From IMG/VR virus record IMGVR_UViG_3300021364_000083, positions 1 through 34,788 of that record: a stretch of DNA of 34,788 nucleotides, one strand, 5' to 3'. The position numbers were made by a program, and so were the translations under genes. The notes under the pieces were generated by a model that worked only from the letters and a program-made list of their open reading frames with translations, did no database searches and had not been told where the DNA came from. Numbering within the stretch: the first letter of the stretch is position 1; the number at the start of each line of letters is the position of its first letter. Source of the DNA: a virus. Shown piece after piece: positions 1 to 6,156 of this stretch.

Positions 1-297
1 CTTGCAGTGCAAAGCGAAGAGATGGCGTCACTACGAGTGCTTGTAGAAAGCCTTGATGTAAAAGTGGAGAAAGCCGAAGATAGCCTCTCTGAAGATATGG
101 ATAAAGTAGAGGAGCTTGCACGTCGCGTAGACGACAAGACCGCTGAGACCCAGCGAGAAGTGCGTGACGATGTGTATGCAATGGAGCAGAAACTGAATGA
201 GAGAGTACGCACACTCGATAATGATCTTCGCACATTAAGAAAAGACTTGGAAGAAAAGATACAAGTTATACTGGATAACCCCCTCAATGAACAATGA
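1..297 (+). CDS. Coiled-coil protein, 5' end probably outside window
   Basis: The frame is open from base 1 to the TGA at 295-297, so the true start may lie upstream. Internal candidates are GTG at 7 and ATG at 22. The roughly 95 visible residues are almost entirely charged heptad-like helix, with many Glu, Asp, Lys and Arg residues and regularly spaced Leu and Val, and no cysteine. This points to a long coiled coil. No enzymatic motif is visible. The 3' end overlaps the start of a small membrane protein gene by 11 bases. It could be a structural protein or the soluble part of a membrane-associated complex with the next genes. The function is unknown. Confidence 0.6.
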   Translation, partial: LAVQSEEMASLRVLVESLDVKVEKAEDSLSEDMDKVEELARRVDDKTAETQREVRDDVYAMEQKLNERVRTLDNDLRTLRKDLEEKIQVILDNPLNEQ

Positions 298-397
298 TAT
301 ACAAGAGCTTGTACCTTACTCTTTTAGCAGAGACTTTGTATTAGTCTGTTCAATTGGACTGAATATAGGGTTTTTCATAGGACTAGCGTTTTTATGA
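287..397 (+). CDS. Very small single-span membrane protein (36 aa)
   Basis: An ATG at 287 opens a 36-codon frame that ends at TGA 395-397. It starts inside the preceding gene and its stop overlaps the next start as ATGA, the tight coupling seen throughout this genome. The N-terminal third is polar. From about residue 17 (FVLVCSIGLNIGFFIGLAFL) the protein is a single hydrophobic span that reaches the C-terminus. Size and topology would suit a small holin, spanin part or membrane anchor, but no family is recognised. The support is frame, coupling and composition only. Confidence 0.5.
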   Translation: MNNDIQELVPYSFSRDFVLVCSIGLNIGFFIGLAFL

Positions 398-861
398 TAG
401 AAATAGCTGCAGCAGTGTCTATGGCAACATCAGCTTTTGGAGCAATCAAAAAAGCGATGGAAACTGGTCAAGAAGTAGAAGATATGATTGGATACTTTGG
501 AAAGTTCTTTGACGCAAAAGACCAGTTGTCCGAAGCAAATATGAAAGCAACTACTTCATCCTTTGTAGGAAAACTTTTCAATGGTTCAAGTGTAGAAGCT
601 CAAGCTCTTGAAGTTACTGCTGCTCGTCATAAGATTATGGCAATCGAAAAAGAATTACGCGAGTATCTCATATACACAGGTCAAATAGGCTTTTATGAAG
701 ATATGATGAAAGAGAGAAGAGCTATTCGTCTCGCCCGTGCAAAAGCAGCAAAAGAAGCAGCAGAGAGAAAAGCAATAATGATTGATATTGCTGCAGTGGT
801 TATAGGAACCATTGTAACTTTAGCTATCGTAATCGGATTCATTTCTATAATAGCACGCTAA
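394..861 (+). CDS. Unknown protein with C-terminal membrane anchor
   Basis: This 155-residue protein begins at ATG 394, overlapping the upstream stop. The N-terminal half is Ala/Met/Lys-rich helix. Residues about 104-127 form a highly charged Arg/Lys/Ala/Glu helix, and residues about 129-153 are one long hydrophobic segment that ends three residues from the C-terminus. It is therefore probably a tail-anchored inner membrane protein with its bulk in the cytoplasm. It follows a coiled-coil gene and a mini-membrane protein, so the three may form one membrane-associated module, perhaps for lysis or the host envelope. I recognise no family and see no catalytic motif. Confidence 0.75.
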   Translation: MIEIAAAVSMATSAFGAIKKAMETGQEVEDMIGYFGKFFDAKDQLSEANMKATTSSFVGKLFNGSSVEAQALEVTAARHKIMAIEKELREYLIYTGQIGFYEDMMKERRAIRLARAKAAKEAAERKAIMIDIAAVVIGTIVTLAIVIGFISIIAR

Positions 862-870
862 AAATATTTC

Positions 871-900
871 TTGACATTCGAGGTACTATGAGGCTATAAT
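871..900 (+). promoter_or_regulatory. Sigma-70 type promoter upstream of methyltransferase-like gene
   Basis: A perfect -35 hexamer TTGACA (871-876) and a perfect -10 hexamer TATAAT (895-900) are separated by 18 bases. Transcription would start near 907, giving a leader of about 19 bases. A GAGGA ribosome site at 916-920 sits 5 bases before the ATG at 926. It would drive the methyltransferase-like gene and the fibre genes behind it. Confidence 0.85.
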
Positions 901-925
901 ATACTCTTAAAATTCGAGGAATCAA

Positions 926-1537
926 ATGAGAGTATTAGTAGCTTGTGAATATTCAGGAAGAGTACGAGACGCATTTACTGCGCGTGGGCATTTCGCTATG
1001 TCGTGTGATATATTACCGACAGAGAGTGAGGGTCCTCACTACCAAGGCAATGTCCTTGACGTATTAGACGACAACTGGGATTTGATGATCGCACATCCTC
1101 CCTGTACATATTTAGCATCTTCTGGGCTGCACTGGAATAAGAAAAGGCCAGAGCGAGCTTTATTAACAGAAGAGGCTCTAGAATTTGTTACAACCCTTTG
1201 GAAGGCACCAATACCAAAAGTGGCTATTGAGAATCCAGTCGGTTGTATCAACACTCGACTCAAGTTTATGCCCAAGCCCCAATATATTCATCCCTATATG
1301 TTTGGAGATGATGCTAGCAAAAAGACGGGGCTATGGATGAGGGGCTTGGCTAAACTTGAACCTACCGATGAGATTCCGCCACGAATAATTGAGTCTCCTT
1401 CTGGTCGCAAGTATCAGAGGTGGGCGAATCAATATGATTGTGGTAGGGACAACACACCAAACACCCCTAACCGCGCAAAAGAACGTTCATTAACTTATAT
1501 GGGCATAGCTCTGGCTATGGCGGAGCAGTGGGGGTAG
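926..1537 (+). CDS. Compact DNA cytosine methyltransferase-like protein
   Basis: The 203-residue protein opens with MRVLVACEYSGRVRDAF, a Rossmann-type first strand and glycine loop for S-adenosylmethionine as in C5-cytosine methyltransferases. It then has HPPCTYLASSG with the Pro-Pro-Cys of motif IV (PPC at 58-60, Cys60 the expected nucleophile) and IENPVG (ENP at 102-104), resembling the motif VI Glu-Asn-Val. The C-terminal half (FGDDASKKTGLWMRGL, then RSLTYMGIALAMAEQWG) is familiar from short phage proteins usually annotated as DNA cytosine methyltransferases. At 203 residues it is shorter than typical C5 enzymes (over 300) and has little room for a target recognition domain. It may methylate phage DNA, or only bind or modify nucleotides. 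No partner restriction enzyme is adjacent. Confidence 0.75.
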   Translation: MRVLVACEYSGRVRDAFTARGHFAMSCDILPTESEGPHYQGNVLDVLDDNWDLMIAHPPCTYLASSGLHWNKKRPERALLTEEALEFVTTLWKAPIPKVAIENPVGCINTRLKFMPKPQYIHPYMFGDDASKKTGLWMRGLAKLEPTDEIPPRIIESPSGRKYQRWANQYDCGRDNTPNTPNRAKERSLTYMGIALAMAEQWG

Positions 1538-1538
1538 T

Positions 1539-2072
1539 ATGTTATCATTACCAGTTACTTTAAATGATCCGCAGCTTATGAAAGAGCAATTTGCTTTTGA
1601 GCTCATAGATGAGGATAGGCACAGGGAGTTTTTGGAGACTTGCTTTACAAAAGAGAGCGATGTTAGAAAAGCTTTAAGAAGTTGGTCTTTTTATGGAGTT
1701 ACAAGTCCCTCCTCTTATAAGATTACTCGAGTAATAAAAAAAGTATCTAATGGAGAATATGTATGTTATGCTGATGGCATACTTATGAATATAACAGACA
1801 CTACCTATCGACTAATAAATGGCGGAAGAATTATGCCAGAAAATCTTCGTAATAGAGGAGAATTAACAAAAGCTATAGCAGATGAAGGTATAGATTACTT
1901 TTTTCAAAGATTTCCTCTTACAGTGGACGAAATTCAAGTACAACTACCTGGTGGATTCGATATGTCTAAAAGAGCTACGAAAACTCCAGAAAGTATCACA
2001 GCATACGGCACAGAAGCTTCCTCATACTCTCAGGTGGTGTGGACTCGACAAGCTTACCTTAATTCTTTATAA
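1539..2072 (+). CDS. Unknown protein ahead of adhesin genes
   Basis: This 177-residue protein starts one base after the upstream stop and ends with a 1-base TAATG overlap into the adhesin gene. It has no signal peptide or membrane span and a mixed alpha/beta composition. The N-terminal region contains a compact charged segment (DEDRHREFLETCF) and an aromatic stretch around residues 49-60 (SWSFYGVTSPSS). I do not recognise a family. Tight coupling to the fibre module suggests a virion or fibre-associated role, but nothing in the sequence proves it. Confidence 0.75.
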   Translation: MLSLPVTLNDPQLMKEQFAFELIDEDRHREFLETCFTKESDVRKALRSWSFYGVTSPSSYKITRVIKKVSNGEYVCYADGILMNITDTTYRLINGGRIMPENLRNRGELTKAIADEGIDYFFQRFPLTVDEIQVQLPGGFDMSKRATKTPESITAYGTEASSYSQVVWTRQAYLNSL

Positions 2073-4327
2073 TGGCCACATATAATTTAACAAAACAGCT
2101 AACAAGTCCAGCAAGCTCTAGTACCCAAAATGTAGTGGTAGGAGACACTATTAATTTTACTGCCACAATGCCTAGCAGTTTTGGAAACACAAATCCTACA
2201 GTCACTGCAAACCCTACTAATTGTAGTTTAAATAAAAGTAGTGATAATACTAGTCCATATACTTTTACTGCTACTAGTTTTACAGGTAGCTCTTATAGTG
2301 TTCAATTACAAACTTTTGATAATGACGGAAATACTACGGCATATACTCATACTGTTTCGGGGTCGGTTACAACCGCAGACACCACTCCAGATGGATTTAT
2401 ATCAGGAGGTTGGGTAGGTGCAGGAACTTCTTTAAATACTTTTTATTATGCAAGTTTTGATTCAAATGTAACGGCCTCTACTACGAGTGTGGGATACTAT
2501 GATGTTACAGGGTTAACTTCAGGAGTCTCGGTATCGATTTCTTTAGCCTTAACTTCAGGATATACAGCTACTGACGCGGATTTTAGTGTTAATGGGGTAA
2601 CTTGGTATGCTCCAGGAACAACAGGAGTCACTGTCTCAAATGGTGATAGAATTAGATGGAGAGTTCGTTCTTCCTCTAATAGTAATACAACAGCTCGATA
2701 TACTTTAACTATAGGAACAGTTTCTAGAACTTTATCAATTAAAACAGCTGCTGATAGAACTCCTAATAACTTCTCATTCACTACTCAAACAGATGTAAAT
2801 CTTAGTAGCACAATTTACAGTAACTTCGTAACCATTTCAGGAATTGATAATGGAACAAATGTTAGTGTTAGTAATGGTGAAGTTCAAGTCGGAACAAGCA
2901 GTTTTTATAGCTTATTTCCTCCTGCTATAAACAATGGAGAAACCTTAAGACTCAGGCATACTTCGTCTAGCTCTAATAGTACTAGCGTAACAACAAGCGT
3001 GACTGTAGGTACAATGACTCGTACTTTTACGAGTACTACAGTAGGAGCCTCTGCCCCCGTAGTGAATAATACTCAGTCAGGAGCAAGCGGTAATGTTACA
3101 ACTTTTGCTCCAAGTTTTACTCATACAATTGATTTATCGCAATCAGGACAAGGAGGTACTTTAGAGTATAATATTACTATCGGAGACTCCAGCGGAGGTG
3201 TGGCTTCTACGACCACTCCTACAACGGGGTGGAGTACAAGCCCCTATGTTACTGTCTATAGAGGAAGACGGCACCATTTTTGGGCGAGAAGAAGCTCAAC
3301 ACTTGTTGACAGAACTGACGTAAATGTTTACGTACCTTACATCTATGGAGGAGGAGCATTTACTATTTCTCCCAGTAATAGAGATGTTACTAGCTCTGAT
3401 ACTTCTACAACATTTAATATTAGTTATACTTCGGGAAGTAATTTATCAAGTAATCATATAATAGACCTTATTGTAGATACAACAGCCACAACAATTATAC
3501 TAGGTTCAAGAACTGGAGAAGGAACAATTACTGTAAATAGTAGTACAACAGGATGGCCCTCTCAAGGAAATACAACAAGTTTTTATGGGTGGACAAGACT
3601 TCCTACAAGTCTTGGAGGAAATAATACTAGATATCAGAACACTAGTACATTAAGCACAATAAATTTTCCAGACACTGATCCTTCTAATCCCGTCCTTAGA
3701 AAAGCAGATGGAACATACTCTATTTCAGAAACAGGAGCAAGTACAAGTACTTATTACTATAGAAAATTTGATACAGAAGGAATTTCTTCAGGAACAAATG
3801 TAACTTGGACAGCTAGTGGGGATGGAAGACTTTCTACTTCTCAATATGGAACATATAGTACAACTGTAACGCGTCAACTAAATCAAACAGCATGGCTTCG
3901 TTTACAATCTTCTGCGAATGCTGGTACTACAAAAACTAGCACTGTGAGTACCACAGGAGCTTCTGCTACATTTACTCTAACTACCGCAGGCTCTGGAGGT
4001 AGTACTGGATCAGGAGGTGGAGGCACTGCAGATTATGGTCTCTTAGTAAATAATGGTAATGGTAACGAAATATTGGGGCCGACACATAGGTCTTTAGGGC
4101 TAATTCATTCAGGCCCTACAGGCTCTATTAGCAATGGAAGCTCAGCAACTCTAAGCGCTCCTGGAATGACGACAAGTAATGGGAGTGAGGTTGTAATTGT
4201 ATTACCTGCAAGCTTTTCTGCTTCGGTAGGTAATAACATAACTTTTACTCGAGGAACTAATCAATTTACTTTAACCAATAATTCAGGAAGTACTGTTAAT
4301 ACAACATACTATATAGTAAGGGCTTAA
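2072..4327 (+). CDS. Ser/Thr-rich tail adhesin or fibre protein
   Basis: This 751-residue protein is very rich in Thr, Ser, Asn and Gly, with alternating beta-strand patterns (for example SVSISLALTSGYTATDADF). This composition is typical of beta-sandwich or Ig-like repeats in phage tail fibres and adhesins. There is no cysteine-rich, signal or membrane segment. A glycine-serine linker (GSGGSTGSGGGG) near residues 641-652 separates the repeat region from a C-terminal module starting YGLLVNNGNGN at about residue 655. A related module occurs twice in the next gene. A chaperone gene lies two genes downstream. The likely role is receptor binding or host-surface contact. The exact attachment point on the virion is unknown. 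Confidence 0.7.
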   Translation: MATYNLTKQLTSPASSSTQNVVVGDTINFTATMPSSFGNTNPTVTANPTNCSLNKSSDNTSPYTFTATSFTGSSYSVQLQTFDNDGNTTAYTHTVSGSVTTADTTPDGFISGGWVGAGTSLNTFYYASFDSNVTASTTSVGYYDVTGLTSGVSVSISLALTSGYTATDADFSVNGVTWYAPGTTGVTVSNGDRIRWRVRSSSNSNTTARYTLTIGTVSRTLSIKTAADRTPNNFSFTTQTDVNLSSTIYSNFVTISGIDNGTNVSVSNGEVQVGTSSFYSLFPPAINNGETLRLRHTSSSSNSTSVTTSVTVGTMTRTFTSTTVGASAPVVNNTQSGASGNVTTFAPSFTHTIDLSQSGQGGTLEYNITIGDSSGGVASTTTPTTGWSTSPYVTVYRGRRHHFWARRSSTLVDRTDVNVYVPYIYGGGAFTISPSNRDVTSSDTSTTFNISYTSGSNLSSNHIIDLIVDTTATTIILGSRTGEGTITVNSSTTGWPSQGNTTSFYGWTRLPTSLGGNNTRYQNTSTLSTINFPDTDPSNPVLRKADGTYSISETGASTSTYYYRKFDTEGISSGTNVTWTASGDGRLSTSQYGTYSTTVTRQLNQTAWLRLQSSANAGTTKTSTVSTTGASATFTLTTAGSGGSTGSGGGGTADYGLLVNNGNGNEILGPTHRSLGLIHSGPTGSISNGSSATLSAPGMTTSNGSEVVIVLPASFSASVGNNITFTRGTNQFTLTNNSGSTVNTTYYIVRA

Positions 4328-4329
4328 AT

Positions 4330-4956
4330 ATGTCATATGGATTAGTAGCATATACCGGAAACGACACTGTATTAATAGATGGAAATAGCTCTAGCTATAA
4401 AGGTTTTCAAATAGTTACAGAATCTAGTGCAAATTCAAGTAGCCAAAACGTATCTCTAAGTTCTGGGCAGCTTTTATTTGCAACAAGAAGCACTGCGGGT
4501 CTTCTTGAAGGAAATATAGATGAAAGCGGCGGCACTTTATATGGGGCAACTTCCTATGTAGTACTTCAACCCGCGTCTTCTTTTAGCACAATAACTACAG
4601 GATATGGATTACTTGTAAAAAACGCAAGCAATCAAGTAGCTTATCAAAGTAATGCTGCTAGTAAGGGTATATCAATTGAAAACGTATTTCCTGAGGGGAG
4701 TATAAGTGGAATGCGGAGTGGCTGGACCGCACGACCCAATAGTTATAGCGGGGACTTTATATTGCAAAGTACTAACCCTAGCGGATATTATGTTTTAATG
4801 AATGGAAATTTCTACTCTAGTTCAAGCGCTTCTTTTGGAAATTTTAGATATGGCAGTAACTTTATAAGTTTTGTAAGTTTTGTTGATATTGGAGAGTTTG
4901 GAGCTTATGGATTGCCAAGTTATAGCACAGTGCTACTTGCAAAGCTATTAGGATAA
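4330..4956 (+). CDS. Fibre tip-like protein with duplicated YGL module
   Basis: This 208-residue Ser/Gly/Tyr-rich protein lies two bases after the adhesin gene. Two copies of a module start at residue 3 (YGLVAYTGNDTVLIDGNSSS) and at about residue 92 (YGLLVKNASNQVAYQSNAAS). They resemble each other and the C-terminal part of the preceding protein. YGL-type openings of this sort occur in many aquatic phage tail tip or fibre proteins. The rest is beta-rich and aromatic, as expected for a carbohydrate-contacting surface. It is probably an accessory receptor-binding protein that works with the 751-residue adhesin. Assignment is by composition and context only. Confidence 0.6.
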   Translation: MSYGLVAYTGNDTVLIDGNSSSYKGFQIVTESSANSSSQNVSLSSGQLLFATRSTAGLLEGNIDESGGTLYGATSYVVLQPASSFSTITTGYGLLVKNASNQVAYQSNAASKGISIENVFPEGSISGMRSGWTARPNSYSGDFILQSTNPSGYYVLMNGNFYSSSSASFGNFRYGSNFISFVSFVDIGEFGAYGLPSYSTVLLAKLLG

Positions 4957-4961
4957 ATAAT

Positions 4962-5447
4962 ATGATTGTACAATATTTAGTATATTATACGCCTTCCGAC
5001 GGAAGAATTACCAGAGTGTGTTCAGCGGGGGGAACATACCCTCCCGAAGGAAGCTGGGCAGAAGACGATAGTTTATCAATTCTTCATGTAAATTATTACA
5101 TAGAAGGTTCTTTAGGCGACTGGGTGGATACTCATTGGGTAAGTAATGATACTATAATAGAAAGGCCCGCCCCTCCTGATGGGGACTGGGAGTGGCACCC
5201 CGAGTCTGCTGAATGGATTGTTGACGTAGACAAGCTTTGGACAAGAGTTCGGGTAAATAGAAATGAACTTTTAGCTCAATGTGACTGGACTCAAATGCCG
5301 GATGTAAATTTAGATGCGCAAACTAAACAAGCCTGGACTATTTATAGAGAAGATTTAAGGTCTGTGCCTCAAAATAATCAATCTGCAACTTGTTACGACG
5401 ATGTAATTTGGCCAACGCCTCCTCCTCAACAACCTGCGGAAAATTAA
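4962..5447 (+). CDS. Phage tail assembly chaperone-like protein (copy 1)
   Basis: This 161-residue protein has a C-terminal signature of phage tail assembly chaperones (Phage_tail_APC type): RVNRNELLAQCDWTQMPD at about residues 97-114, then WTIYREDLRSVP at about 125-136, and a final VIWPTPP. The pattern of an arginine helix, LL..xDWTQ..D, and W..YR..LR.VP is very characteristic. The N-terminal 90 residues are Trp- and acid-rich (GDWEWHPESAEW). The gene is last in the first fibre module and is followed by a promoter, so its probable job is folding or trimerisation of the fibres encoded upstream. A second gene of the same family lies at 9946, after the second fibre module. Confidence 0.75.
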   Translation: MIVQYLVYYTPSDGRITRVCSAGGTYPPEGSWAEDDSLSILHVNYYIEGSLGDWVDTHWVSNDTIIERPAPPDGDWEWHPESAEWIVDVDKLWTRVRVNRNELLAQCDWTQMPDVNLDAQTKQAWTIYREDLRSVPQNNQSATCYDDVIWPTPPPQQPAEN

Positions 5448-5450
5448 TTC

Positions 5451-5479
5451 TTGACATTTTAACCCTCTTAAGGTAGAAT
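5451..5479 (+). promoter_or_regulatory. Sigma-70 type promoter almost abutting the terminase small subunit start
   Basis: TTGACA (5451-5456) and TAGAAT (5474-5479) are separated by the ideal 17 bases. The expected start point, about 7 bases past the -10, is at or within a base or two of the ATG at 5487. The transcript would have almost no leader, and the only AAGG-like ribosome site (5470-5473) overlaps the promoter itself. Confidence 0.8.
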
Positions 5480-5486
5480 ACACATT

Positions 5487-5948
5487 ATGAGTAAAGAAGT
5501 AACTACAATTTCCCCAGAGGGACTTGAAATTGCGAATTCGTATTTACAGTTCGGGAATATTCGCGGCGTTTGCGAACATCTCCAGGTTCCTGAAAACAGG
5601 GTTGTAGAAGCTTTAAACAAACGGGAAGTTAAAAAGTATATTGATACAGTTTATCTTGACATGGGCTTTCGCAATAAGAATAATATTGCATCCGCCTTAG
5701 ATGAGATGATACAATCCAAACTTGAAGAAGCACAGGATACTGGCATGTATTCTAATAAAGATTTAGCCGATCTTCTTCAAATGGCTCATAAAATGAGAAT
5801 GGATGAGATCAAGGCCCAGGCGGATGCTGAAAAAGCTACTACAAATATTCGTAATCAAACAAATGTTCAGATTAACGACGGTAGTACTCCATTTGGCCAA
5901 GGCAACTATGGAAAGTTGATGGATAAATTAATAAATGGAGAATCTTGA
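5487..5948 (+). CDS. terS: Probable terminase small subunit
   Basis: This 153-residue protein has an N-terminal region (residues about 10-55) resembling a helix-turn-helix of small terminases: it senses a run of steps (YLQFGNIRGVCEHLQVPENR) followed by a basic helix (EALNKREVKKYIDTVYLDMG). A long acidic and amphipathic helical middle would be the oligomerisation region, and a flexible Asn/Gly-rich tail ends the protein. Small terminases bind the packaging site and form a ring that feeds DNA to the large subunit. The large subunit gene lies about 6.4 kb downstream, with fibre and accessory genes in between, which is unusual. The family is inferred from architecture and is not certain. Confidence 0.6.
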   Translation: MSKEVTTISPEGLEIANSYLQFGNIRGVCEHLQVPENRVVEALNKREVKKYIDTVYLDMGFRNKNNIASALDEMIQSKLEEAQDTGMYSNKDLADLLQMAHKMRMDEIKAQADAEKATTNIRNQTNVQINDGSTPFGQGNYGKLMDKLINGES

Positions 5949-6156
5949 CGAGAAAGTTCATGAACTTGAACTATTTATGGCAACTCACGATGCTCAATGC
6001 GAAGAGCGTTGGAAAACCACATTTAATCGTTTAGAAGAAATTGATGAAACTCTTGCACGCATCGAAGGTAAGATAATTCATGCCGCAGGCGCTGCAATTC
6101 TTTTTCTAGGCGGTCTAGTTGTTACTATGGGCCTAATGTTGGCTGAGGCTCTCTAA
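5935..6156 (+). CDS. Small coiled-coil membrane protein (XhlA-like layout)
   Basis: This 73-residue protein starts at ATG 5935, inside the 3' end of the preceding gene. Residues 1-49 are a charged amphipathic helix (LDEKVHELELFMATHD, then RLEEIDETLARIEGKI). Residues about 50-70 are one hydrophobic span (AAGAAILFLGGLVVTMGLML). The order, soluble helix then C-terminal span, is that of the XhlA/haemolysin family and other phage holin-accessory proteins. A role in lysis or membrane attachment is plausible, but the match is architectural only. Its TAA/ATG overlap with the fibre gene suggests translational coupling. Confidence 0.6.
   Translation: MENLDEKVHELELFMATHDAQCEERWKTTFNRLEEIDETLARIEGKIIHAAGAAILFLGGLVVTMGLMLAEAL

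Noticed and set aside
5656-5684. TTGACA with an AATAAT 17 bases downstream inside the small terminase gene
   Set aside because: The -10 is imperfect, the site is within coding sequence, and no gene boundary follows. It probably occurs by chance in AT-rich DNA.
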